From the NCBI GenBank assembly GCA_000244995.1, contig CM001438.1:4116090-4180089 (forward strand): a stretch of 64,000 nucleotides of DNA, written 5' to 3'. Below the pieces are notes generated by a model. That model did no database searches, was not told where the DNA came from, and saw only the letters and a list, made by a program, of their open reading frames with translations. Made by a program: the position numbers and the translations under genes. This stretch comes from Burkholderiales bacterium JOSHI_001 (GTDB lineage Bacteria; Pseudomonadota; Gammaproteobacteria; Burkholderiales; Burkholderiaceae_C). This document shows, one piece after another, positions 56,403 through 64,000 of the stretch (within the stretch, counting starts at the first letter, position 1; each line of letters starts with the position of its first letter).

Positions 56403-57028
56403 CACGCGTGATGCTGGTGGACGACCACGCGCTGGTGCGCATGGGTTTTCGCATGCTGCTGGCCAATGCCGGCTGCGAGGTGGTGGCCGAATGCGGCAGC
56501 GGCGAGCAGGCCTGCAGCGACTACGCCCGCCTGCAACCCGACGTGGTGGTGATGGACCTGTCCATGCCCGGCATGGGCGGCATGGAGGCGGTGCGGCGCA
56601 TCCTGGCGGCCGACCCCAAGGCGCGCATCCTGGCACTGTCGGCCCACGAGGACACCGCGCACCCGCAGCGCGTGCTGCGCGCCGGCGCCATGGGTTACCT
56701 GGCCAAGCGCAGCGCGCCCGAGGCCCTGCTCGCCGCGGTGGCGGCCCTGGTGCGCGGTGAACGCTATGTGGACGCGCAAACCGCCCAGGCCCTGGCGGTG
56801 GCGCAACTGGACGGCGAGGCCAACCCCGAACAGCGCCTGTCCGAGCGGGAATTCGCGGTCTTCATCCAGCTGGCGCGCGGCATGAGCGTGGCGCAGATCG
56901 CCGACAACCTGAAGCTGAGCCCCAGCACCGTGGGCACCCACCTGTACCACGTGAAGCAGAAGCTGGGCTGCAACAACCAGAGCGAACTCACGCTGGTGGC
57001 GCTGCGCTGGGGGCTGATAGAAGCATGA
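56399..57028 (+). CDS. LuxR/NarL-type response regulator
   Basis: A 209-residue regulator with a receiver domain (phospho-acceptor D53 in 'VVVMDLSMPGMGG', switch lysine in 'GYLAKRSAPEAL') and a GerE-type helix-turn-helix ('MSVAQIADNLKLSPSTVGTH'). It starts with GTG at 56399, overlapping the kinase stop. It probably controls the divergent pqq operon and unlinked alcohol-oxidation genes. The next gene overlaps its stop by 4 bp (ATGA). Confidence 0.93.
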   Translation: MTRVMLVDDHALVRMGFRMLLANAGCEVVAECGSGEQACSDYARLQPDVVVMDLSMPGMGGMEAVRRILAADPKARILALSAHEDTAHPQRVLRAGAMGYLAKRSAPEALLAAVAALVRGERYVDAQTAQALAVAQLDGEANPEQRLSEREFAVFIQLARGMSVAQIADNLKLSPSTVGTHLYHVKQKLGCNNQSELTLVALRWGLIEA

Positions 57029-58179
57029 AGGCCCTGCTGGCCTCGCTGCGGCCGGGCCCGCAGGCGGTGCCGGCGCGTGAACGCGCGCGGGTGGTGGTGG
57101 GCATGCTGCTGGGCCTGCTGCTGGCCGGCGGACTGACCCGCTGGGTGGCACCGCAGGCGCTGTGGCTGGCCGCCCCGCTGGGTGCCAGCGCGGTGCTGGT
57201 GTTCGCGCTGCCGTCCGGGCCGCTGTCGCAACCCTGGGCCGTGCTGGCCGGCAACACCTTGTCGGCGGTGGTGGGCGTGGCCCTGGTCAACGCCGGCGTC
57301 GGCTGGGTGCCCGCGCCGGTGCTGGCCGCGCTGGCCGCCGCCCTGGCCGTGCTGCTGATGCTGGCCACGCGCAGCCTGCACCCGCCCGGCGGCGCGGTGG
57401 CCGTGCTGGCCGTGGTGGGTGGCGTGGCGCAATGGGGCTTCGTGCTGCTGCCGGTGGCGCTGAACTCGCTGCTGCTGCTGGCCGCCGGCGTGGCCTACAA
57501 CCGCGCCACCGGCCGGCCCTATCCCTTGTTGCATGTGCCAGCCCAGGCGCCCGGTGCCACGCCGCGCTTCACCGACGCCGACCTGGACCGCGTGCTGGCG
57601 CGCCAGGGCCAGGTGGTGTCCATGTCGCGCGAGGAACTGCTGCCGCTGCTGGAAGCCGCCGAGACCGAAGCCCACCGCCGCCGCCTGGGCGCGCTGCGCT
57701 GTGCAGACATCATGAGCCGCGAGGTGGTGACGGTGGAGTTCGGCACGCCGCTGCAGGAGGCCTGGACGCTGATGCGCAGCCACCGCGTCAAGGCGCTGCC
57801 GGTGCTGGATCGCTACCGCCAGGTGCTGGGCATCGTCACGCTGGCCGACTTCATGCGCCATGCCGAGCTGGACCGCCATGACGAATTTCCCGACCGGCTG
57901 CGCGCGCTGATCCGCCCCACGCCCGGACCCAAGTCCGACAAGCCAGAGGTGGTGGGCCAGATCATGACCCGGCGCGTTCGGGTGGCCAGCCCGCAGCGCA
58001 CGCTGGCCGAACTGGTGCCCATCCTCTCGAGCACCGGCCACCACCACATCCCGGTGGTGGACGAACAGCGCAAGCTGCTGGGCATCCTGACCCAGACCGA
58101 CCTGGTGCGCGCGCTGGTGGACGAAGCCGGTGCGGCGCCCCCTTCGGGCGAAGGCGGCAACGCACCACCGTGGGCCTGA
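57025..58179 (+). CDS. HPP-family membrane protein with C-terminal CBS pair
   Basis: A 384-residue protein with an HPP domain of about four helices (1-165), including the name-giving 'LHPPGGAVAVLAVVGG', followed by a soluble region with two CBS domains ('IMSREVVTVEFGTPLQEAW', 'IMTRRVRVASPQRTLAEL'). HPP proteins have been linked to nitrite transport in cyanobacteria and plastids; CBS pairs bind adenine nucleotides. It is the third gene of the kinase-regulator operon, an unusual partner. It ends exactly where the convergent TAXI gene ends. Confidence 0.9.
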   Translation: MKALLASLRPGPQAVPARERARVVVGMLLGLLLAGGLTRWVAPQALWLAAPLGASAVLVFALPSGPLSQPWAVLAGNTLSAVVGVALVNAGVGWVPAPVLAALAAALAVLLMLATRSLHPPGGAVAVLAVVGGVAQWGFVLLPVALNSLLLLAAGVAYNRATGRPYPLLHVPAQAPGATPRFTDADLDRVLARQGQVVSMSREELLPLLEAAETEAHRRRLGALRCADIMSREVVTVEFGTPLQEAWTLMRSHRVKALPVLDRYRQVLGIVTLADFMRHAELDRHDEFPDRLRALIRPTPGPKSDKPEVVGQIMTRRVRVASPQRTLAELVPILSSTGHHHIPVVDEQRKLLGILTQTDLVRALVDEAGAAPPSGEGGNAPPWA

Positions 58180-59574
58180 TCAGCCCGCGCCACGCACGCG
58201 CTGGCGCACCAGCTCGATGTGCGCGCGCAGCGCATACAGCTCGTCGGCGTAAGACAGCGGCAGGGTGATGCGGCCCACGCGGTTGTCCAGCTGGTCCAGC
58301 TCGTCCAGCAATTCCGCCGCGCTGCGCTGGCCCACCGCGGCTTCCAGGCTGCGCAGCTGGCCGTACCAGCGGAACACGCGCGAGCGGATGCGGAACTCAT
58401 ACAGCGGCGGCACCACGCGCGACAGCGGAATCAGCACCGCCACGATGGACAGCAGCACCACCCACATGCGGTCCACCAGGTTGGCCAGCCAGAAGGGCAG
58501 GTAGCGCTGCAGCCAGGGTGTGCCATTGCGGTAGAAGCGTTCGGCTTCCGGGTGCAGCGGGAAGACATCGGTCTGCGGGTTGGGAAAGTCGCCGCGACGC
58601 TGGAACCAGCCCGCTTCGCCATGCACCTGGCGCGCCGCCTGCACCAGCAGTTGCACCAGCGCCGGGTGCGTGCCTTCGCGCGCCACCAGCGCGCCGGTGG
58701 CGGCCACCAAAGGCACGTCGGCCGGGGGCTGGTCGGCCGCCAGGTCCACCACGCCGCGCGGCAGCCGCACCGCATTCAGGAAGGCATGGCGGCGCGCGTA
58801 GGCCTCGGCCTGCTCGAAACGGAACAGCGCGATGCCCGGCGTGCGCAGCAACATCTGCACCATCAGCGATTCGGGCGCCGACACGAACACCAGCGCGTCG
58901 GACGAACCGTCCAGCAAGGCCATCACGGCCGGCGTCTGGCCCTCGCGCTGCGGGCTCACGCGATCGGCACTCACGCCGTTGTCGTCCAGCAGCAGCTTCA
59001 TCAGAGGCGCCGTCCCGCTGCCGGTGGGGCCGATGTTCAGTCGCCAGCCCTCCAGCTGCTTCAATGCCGTCAGCCGAGGGGCGCCCGTGTGCGCCTGGGC
59101 CGCGGCTTCGCGGTAGAACAGCCACACCGGTTCATGGAACAGGCTGCCCAGCGACTGCAACAGCGGCCCGGTCATCTCGGTGCCGCCGGCCGATGCTTCC
59201 TCGCTGCCGCCCTGGATGAAGGCCACGTCCACGCCGGACTTCGGGTCGCGCAACAGCGCCAGGTTCTCGGCCGCACCCTGGGTGTGGCGCAGTTCCACGC
59301 TGATGCCGTGGCGCTTCAGCTGGTCGGCATAACGCTTGCCGATCTCGGCGTAGGCGCCGCGCTCGCTGCCGGTGGCCATGACCACGCGCCGCGGCGGGTT
59401 GGGGTTCAGCACCCAGTAGGCCGCCACCAGCAAGGCCAGCGCCAGCAGCACCAGGGGCCCGGCGGTGGCCAGCAGGTCGCGGGCGGACAGCAGCGTGTCG
59501 CGCAGCCGCTGCGGGGCGCCGAGCCGACGGCGCTTGGCGGCTGCGGGGCCCGACGGGGGCGCGTCCTCTTCCAT
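58180..59574 (-). CDS. TAXI-family (TRAP-type) binding protein with C-terminal membrane anchor
   Basis: A 464-residue protein. An N-terminal membrane helix (about 31-52) is followed by a TAXI solute-binding domain: 'VVMATGSERGAYAEIGKRYA', 'VDVAFIQGGSEEA', 'LNIGPTGSGTAPLMKLLL'. A second membrane helix ('MWVVLLSIVAVLIPLSRVV', about 360-380) leads to a cytoplasmic helical tail of about 80 residues. No TRAP permease gene is adjacent, so transport in the usual sense is doubtful; an anchored sensor or scaffold is possible. It is 9 bp behind the acyl-CoA synthetase gene on the same strand. Confidence 0.88.
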   Translation of the reverse strand: MEEDAPPSGPAAAKRRRLGAPQRLRDTLLSARDLLATAGPLVLLALALLVAAYWVLNPNPPRRVVMATGSERGAYAEIGKRYADQLKRHGISVELRHTQGAAENLALLRDPKSGVDVAFIQGGSEEASAGGTEMTGPLLQSLGSLFHEPVWLFYREAAAQAHTGAPRLTALKQLEGWRLNIGPTGSGTAPLMKLLLDDNGVSADRVSPQREGQTPAVMALLDGSSDALVFVSAPESLMVQMLLRTPGIALFRFEQAEAYARRHAFLNAVRLPRGVVDLAADQPPADVPLVAATGALVAREGTHPALVQLLVQAARQVHGEAGWFQRRGDFPNPQTDVFPLHPEAERFYRNGTPWLQRYLPFWLANLVDRMWVVLLSIVAVLIPLSRVVPPLYEFRIRSRVFRWYGQLRSLEAAVGQRSAAELLDELDQLDNRVGRITLPLSYADELYALRAHIELVRQRVRGAG

Positions 59575-59583
59575 GGCGGCGTG

Positions 59584-61352
59584 TCAGCGCCCTGCGCTGT
59601 CCTGCCGGCCCTGGCCGCCTGCGCGTTCACGCGCACGCTGCTCTTCCTGCAGGCGCAGCACTCGGCGCTGCACCTTGCCGGTGGTGGTCATGGGCAGCGC
59701 GGGAATGAACTCGATCTCCTTCGGGTATTCGTAGGGCGCCAGGCGCGCCCGCACATGCTGCTGCAGCGCGTCCACCAGGGCCTCGCTGGGCTCGAAGCCC
59801 AGGGCCAGCACCACGTAGGCCTTCACCACCGCGCCGCGTTCGGCATCGGGCTTGGGCACCACCGCGGCATTGGCCACCGCCGGGTGCTTGACCAGGCAGT
59901 TTTCCACCTCGCTGGGGCCGATGCGGTAGCCCGCGGCCTTGAACACGTCGTCGCTGCGGCCCTGGTACCAGAGGTAGCCGTCGGCATCCATCACCGCGGT
60001 GTCGCCAGTGCGGCACCAGGAAGCGGCCATGTCGCCGGTGTATTTGGCGCGGGTGGCGTCCGGGTTGTTCCAGTAGCCCAGAAAGAACACCGGGTCGCTG
60101 GCGCCCTGCCCGTCCAGCCGGTGCACCGCCACGTCGCCCGGCGTGCCGCGCGGGCATTCCTGGCCGTCGTCGTCGATGACCGCCACGCGGTGGCCCGGGT
60201 AGGCACGGCCCATGCTGCCGGGGCGCTGGGGCCAGCCGGTGTGCCACTGGCCGGCGTCGTCCACATACCGGCCGCAGTTGCCCACCACGTAGTTCACTTC
60301 GGTCTGGCCGAACATTTCGTTGACGGTGACGCCCAGTTCGTTCTTCGTGTAGTCGAAGACCGCGTCGCCCACGGCTTCACCGGCGCTCATGATGGCGCGC
60401 AGGCGCAGCGCATAGCGCTCGCGCGGGTGGGGCTCGGCCTTCATCATGGCCTTGAGCGCGGTGGGAAACAGGAAGCTGTGCGTCACCCCGTGGGCCTGCA
60501 TCAGCGCAAAGGCGCGTTGCGGGTCGAAGCGGCCCAGGAAGGCCACGATCTCGCGGCCGAAGTACAGCGTGGGCAGCAGCGCGTCCATCAGCCCGCCGGT
60601 CCAGGCCCAGTCGGCCGGGCTCCAGAAGACGGCCGGGTGAACCACGCCGTCCAAGGGCTCCACGTTCGGGAAGAAGTTCTGGCTGCAGACGAAGCCGGTC
60701 AGGTTGCCGATGAGCGCACGGTGCGGGATCAGTGCGCCCTTGGGCGGGCCGGTGGTGCCGCTGGTGTAGATGAGCAGGGCCGCGTCGTCGGCCAGGGTGT
60801 CCACCGGCTCGAAGCGTGCGTCCTGCCCGGCCAGGGCATGGGCCCAGTCGGCGTCGCCCTGGCCCGCCGCGCCGCCCACCGCCAGCACCTGGGCCACGCT
60901 CGGGCATTGCGCGCGCACCGCGTTCACCGCCGCGATGGCGCTTTCGTCCACGATGGCCACGCGGGCCGCGCTGTCCTGCAGCCGCCAGGCCAGCGCCTCG
61001 GGGCCGAACAGGATGGACAGGGGCATGGCCACCGCGCCCAGCTGGTAGGTGGCGATGTGGGCCGCGGCGGTTTCAAAGCGCTGCGGCATGACGATGGCCA
61101 CGCGGTCGCCGCGCTGCACGCCCTGGGCCCGCAGCCAGCACGACAGGCGGTCGGCCGCACGGTGCAGTTGCGCGTAGCTGAAGTCTTCCCGCGAGCCGTC
61201 ATCGCCTTCGGTGCGGATGGCGATGGCCCCCGGCGTGTCACGCGCCCAGCGCCCGCAGCAGACCTGGGCGATATTGAAGTGCTCGGGCACCTGCCAGTGA
61301 AACCCGCCGTGCAGGCGGTGATGGTGGTCCTCATCGGTGGCGGCCAGCCTGT

Positions 61353-61356
<4 letters not shown>
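59584..61356 (-). CDS. AMP-forming acyl-CoA synthetase (medium-chain/acetate type)
   Basis: A 590-residue ANL-superfamily ligase that activates a carboxylic acid with ATP and CoA. The phosphate loop is 'YTSGTTGPPKGALIPH', the A5-type motif 'NEMFGQTEVNYVVGN', the hinge 'GYRIGPSEVENCLVKHPAV', and the catalytic lysine is in 'MTTTGKVQRRVLR'. It is nearer to medium-chain synthetases than to classical Acs (about 650 residues). The start at 61356 lies in a 4-bp overlap with the GNAT gene; longer readings are spurious. Acetate or propionate are plausible substrates given the neighbourhood. Confidence 0.92.
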
Positions 61357-61856
<500 letters not shown>

Positions 61857-61916
61857 GCGGCTCATTCTGTCACCGCGGCGCCAGCGGGAAAGCGGGCCCT
61901 TCGCTAGCATGCTGCC

Positions 61917-62843
61917 ATGCCCGACACCGCCCCCTACCGGCCCCGCGTGCAAGCAACGGAATGCTTCCTGCCCGTGCGCGGCCTGCGCTACCACCTGCAC
62001 ACCTGGGGCGACCCCGCCTGGGCCACGCCCGAGCGCCCGGCCCTGGTGCTGGTGCACGGCTGGATGGACGTGGCCGCGTCCTGGCAGTTCATGGTGGACG
62101 CGCTGGCCGCGCAGCGCTACGTCGTGGCGCCCGACTGGCGCGGCTTCGGCCAGACCCAGTCACCCGGCGTGGACAGCTACTGGTTCGCCGACTACCTGGG
62201 TGACCTGGACGCGCTGCTGGACCAGGTCAGCCCGAACGCCCCGGTGGACCTGGTGGGCCACAGCATGGGCGGCAATGTGGTGATGATCTACGCGGGCGTG
62301 CGGCCCGGGCGCATCCGCCGGCTGGTGAACCTGGAAGGCTTCGGCCTGCCGGACATGAAACCGGCAAAGTCCCCGCGCCGCCTGGCCGAGTGGCTGGACG
62401 AGCTGAAGCTGCCGCAGTCCTTCCGCCCCTACGACAGCGCTGCCGAGGTGCCGCTGCGCCTGATGAAGACCCACCCCGGCCTGACGCCCGACCGCGCTGC
62501 CTGGCTGGCGCCCTATTGGGCCGCCCCGGACGCCGCCGGCCAGTGGCAGGTGCGTGGCGACCCGGCCCACAAACGCGTGAACCCCATCCTGTACCGGGTG
62601 GAAGAGGTGTTGGCAGCCTGGCAGCAAATCAGCGCCCCGGTGCTGTGGGTGGAGGGCAGCCTCACCGACATGGCCCAGTGGTGGAAGGGCCGATACACGC
62701 GCGACGACTTCGAGGCCCGGCTGCGGCAGGTGCCGCGGCTCACGCGCCGCGTGCTGGAGGGTTCGGCCCACATGATGCAGTTCGACCAGCCGCAGGCGCT
62801 GGCGGCCTGCCTGGAAGCCTTCCTGGACGCGGCGCCGGGCTGA
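61917..62843 (+). CDS. Alpha/beta hydrolase
   Basis: A 308-residue hydrolase. The oxyanion strand 'LVLVHGWMDVAASWQFM', the nucleophile elbow 'LVGHSMGGNVVM' (Ser in GHSMGG) and a C-terminal His near 'EGSAHMMQFDQPQAL' complete the triad, with an Asp/Glu before it. The cap region is Trp- and Pro-rich. The substrate is unknown. It is divergent from the GNAT gene and ends 4 bp before the convergent DUF4212 stop. Confidence 0.92.
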   Translation: MPDTAPYRPRVQATECFLPVRGLRYHLHTWGDPAWATPERPALVLVHGWMDVAASWQFMVDALAAQRYVVAPDWRGFGQTQSPGVDSYWFADYLGDLDALLDQVSPNAPVDLVGHSMGGNVVMIYAGVRPGRIRRLVNLEGFGLPDMKPAKSPRRLAEWLDELKLPQSFRPYDSAAEVPLRLMKTHPGLTPDRAAWLAPYWAAPDAAGQWQVRGDPAHKRVNPILYRVEEVLAAWQQISAPVLWVEGSLTDMAQWWKGRYTRDDFEARLRQVPRLTRRVLEGSAHMMQFDQPQALAACLEAFLDAAPG

Positions 62844-62847
62844 CGCG

Positions 62848-63105
62848 TTATTCCTGCCGGTCCAGACCCAGTTCGCGGTCCATGCGGTCCATGGCACGGG
62901 CGTAGGCCCAGATCAGCAGCAGGTACACGATCAGTGCGCCCTGGGCGCCGACCCAGAAGCTGAAGGGCCAGCCGAAAAAGCTGAAGTTCAGGTCGCGCGC
63001 GAAGTAGGCCACGCCGAAGGTGGCGCCGAACCACAGCGCCATCAACTGCCACGTGAGGGTGGCGGTGCGGGGCCAGTAGCGGCGGACCTTTTCGTCGTGG
63101 TTCAT
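62848..63105 (-). CDS. DUF4212 small subunit of sodium/solute symporter
   Basis: An 85-residue membrane protein with two helices ('LTWQLMALWFGATFGVAYF' and 'WVGAQGALIVYLLLIWAYA') and an acidic end. This is the DUF4212 small protein that accompanies VC_2705-type sodium:solute symporters, close to acetate permeases. Here it lies downstream of the symporter with another small gene between, whereas it usually precedes it. The start at 63105 gives 'MNHDEKVRRYW'. Confidence 0.9.
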   Translation of the reverse strand: MNHDEKVRRYWPRTATLTWQLMALWFGATFGVAYFARDLNFSFFGWPFSFWVGAQGALIVYLLLIWAYARAMDRMDRELGLDRQE

Positions 63106-63118
63106 GGCGGCGGGTTCC

Positions 63119-63433
63119 TCACCGGCAGGCCGCGGCGCCCAGCGGCAGGCACAGGCTGATCTTCCAGGCCGTGGCCAGCAACCACAGGCCCAGGAGCAAA
63201 GCCCCCGTGGCCGCCGGCAGGTGGCGCGGCGGCACCCAGCGCGGCAGCAAGCGGCGCGCCGCCGCCTGCGGCGGTTGCACCACCACGGCCAGCACCCGGG
63301 CCACCGGGTTGGCATCGGGCGCCGTGCTGCCCATCAGGCGCAGCAGCAGTTGCAACACGGCCTGGCCCAGCAGGGCCAGCAGCGCCACCTCGCACAGCAG
63401 CTTCAGGGTCAGCACCAGCAGCAGCATGTTCAC
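63119..63433 (-). CDS. Small hydrophobic protein between symporter and DUF4212 genes
   Basis: I do not recognise this 104-residue protein. It has one helix at the N-terminus ('LLLVLTLKLLCEVALLALLG'), a middle basic region, and one near the end ('ALLLGLWLLATAWKISLC'). The GTG at 63433 overlaps the symporter stop by 4 bp (GTGA), typical of coupled genes; the ATG two codons later is an alternative. It ends 13 bp before the DUF4212 start. Its place suggests an accessory membrane subunit. Confidence 0.65.
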   Translation of the reverse strand: MNMLLLVLTLKLLCEVALLALLGQAVLQLLLRLMGSTAPDANPVARVLAVVVQPPQAAARRLLPRWVPPRHLPAATGALLLGLWLLATAWKISLCLPLGAAACR

Positions 63434-64000
63434 CTTGAAGCCCGGCTGCCGCTGTCCACCTGCAGCGCGGGCGCGCCACGCAGCCGGTCCACCAGCCGCT
63501 GCGCCGCCAGCCCCGGCGCGGGTGTGGCCAGGCTCACCAGGGCGATGGTCAGGAAACCCGTGGCCACGCCGAAGATGCCGGCCGACACGGGCTGGATGTC
63601 CCACCACAGCTGCACCGGCCCCTTCAGGCCCAGCCAGGCCCGCGCACCGGGGTGGGTGACGGTGAGGTAGTACAGCGTCACGCCCAGGCCGGCCAGCATG
63701 CCGCAGGCCGCACCCCAGCGGTTGGCGCGGCGCCAGAACACCCCCAGCACCAGCGCCGGGAAGAAGGCCGCCGCCGCGATGGAAAACGCCGCCGACACCA
63801 GGAACACGATGTTGGCGGGCTTCTGCGCCGCCACATAGGCCGCCAGCAGCGCCGCCACCAGCAGCAGCACCTTGGAGATGGTGACCCGCCGCGACATGCC
63901 CGCCTGCGGGTCCACCACGCGGTAATAGGTGTCGTGGCTCAGTGCGTTGGCGATCGTCAGCAGCAGCCCGTCGGCGGTGGACAGCGCCGCAGCCAGCCCG
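63430..64000 (-). CDS. Sodium:solute symporter, VC_2705-type (C-terminal part)
   Basis: Only the last 190 or so residues are in the window; the gene continues past position 64000. 'ADGLLLTIANALSHDTYYR' is the conserved motif of the SSS family's later helices, followed by helices such as 'SKVLLLVAALLAAYVAA' and 'FPALVLGVFWRRANRWGA', typical of ActP-like permeases. The protein probably imports acetate or another small organic acid with sodium. Its stop overlaps the next small gene. Confidence 0.9.
   Translation of the reverse strand, partial: GLAAALSTADGLLLTIANALSHDTYYRVVDPQAGMSRRVTISKVLLLVAALLAAYVAAQKPANIVFLVSAAFSIAAAAFFPALVLGVFWRRANRWGAACGMLAGLGVTLYYLTVTHPGARAWLGLKGPVQLWWDIQPVSAGIFGVATGFLTIALVSLATPAPGLAAQRLVDRLRGAPALQVDSGSRASR

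Overview
The window is a stretch of very GC-rich chromosome (roughly 70% by eye, not computed) from a beta-proteobacterium, most likely of the order Burkholderiales (Rubrivivax/Leptothrix/Ideonella-type lineage). This rests on the pyrG-kdsA-DUF1330-eno-ftsB order, the codon bias, the style of the giant DUF4347 surface protein, and the pqq, sigma-54 and aldehyde dehydrogenase content. No rRNA, tRNA, CRISPR array, insertion sequence or phage module was seen. The genus cannot be fixed from sequence alone.

Layout. (1) 1-20.8 kb: the end of a membrane-fusion/efflux adaptor gene, an 18.9-kb gene for a 6,314-residue repetitive surface protein, and a membrane diguanylate cyclase 5 bp behind it; these three look like one operon. 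(2) 20.9-26.0 kb: a housekeeping run with a perfect -10 box in front: pyrG, kdsA, a DUF1330 gene, eno, ftsB, pnuC. (3) 26.0-31.6 kb: a leftward four-gene cluster (unknown 482-aa protein, beta-helix protein, PAAR spike protein, zinc-ribbon methyltransferase) that resembles a type VI secretion tip/cargo island, divergent from a B12-type radical SAM gene and a NadR-like kinase. (4) 31.6-37.6 kb: NnrU, MaoC, Tim44-like, a Tat-exported molybdenum hydroxylase subunit, and a DUF3289 gene with a small exported partner (possible effector/immunity pair). (5) 37.7-40.4 kb: an aldehyde dehydrogenase plus DUF779 operon behind a good sigma-54 promoter match, then a pterin carbinolamine dehydratase. (6) 40.5-51.6 kb: a GGDEF-EAL protein with a PhnD-like binding protein, a Crp/Fnr regulator, a FadB-type beta-oxidation protein, an EgtB-type sulfoxide synthase, YbaK, an aldo-keto reductase and ChrA. 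(7) 51.6-58.2 kb: pqqABCDE (pqqA is a 24-residue peptide gene) divergent from a NarX-type kinase, a LuxR-type response regulator and an HPP-CBS membrane protein. (8) 58.2-64 kb: a TAXI-type binding protein, an acyl-CoA synthetase, a GNAT acetyltransferase, a hydrolase, and a sodium/solute symporter set cut by the window end.

How the genes may work together. Two themes stand out. One is alcohol and short-chain acid use: PQQ synthesis with its own two-component system, the sigma-54 aldehyde dehydrogenase with DUF779, an acyl-CoA synthetase, beta-oxidation and an acetate-type symporter. The PQQ-dependent dehydrogenase itself is not in the window. The other is cell-surface behaviour: the giant protein is tied by gene order to a diguanylate cyclase, and a second c-di-GMP protein is paired with a periplasmic binding protein, in the style of NspS-MbaA. 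The least explained parts are the PAAR/beta-helix/methyltransferase cluster and the DUF3289 pair.
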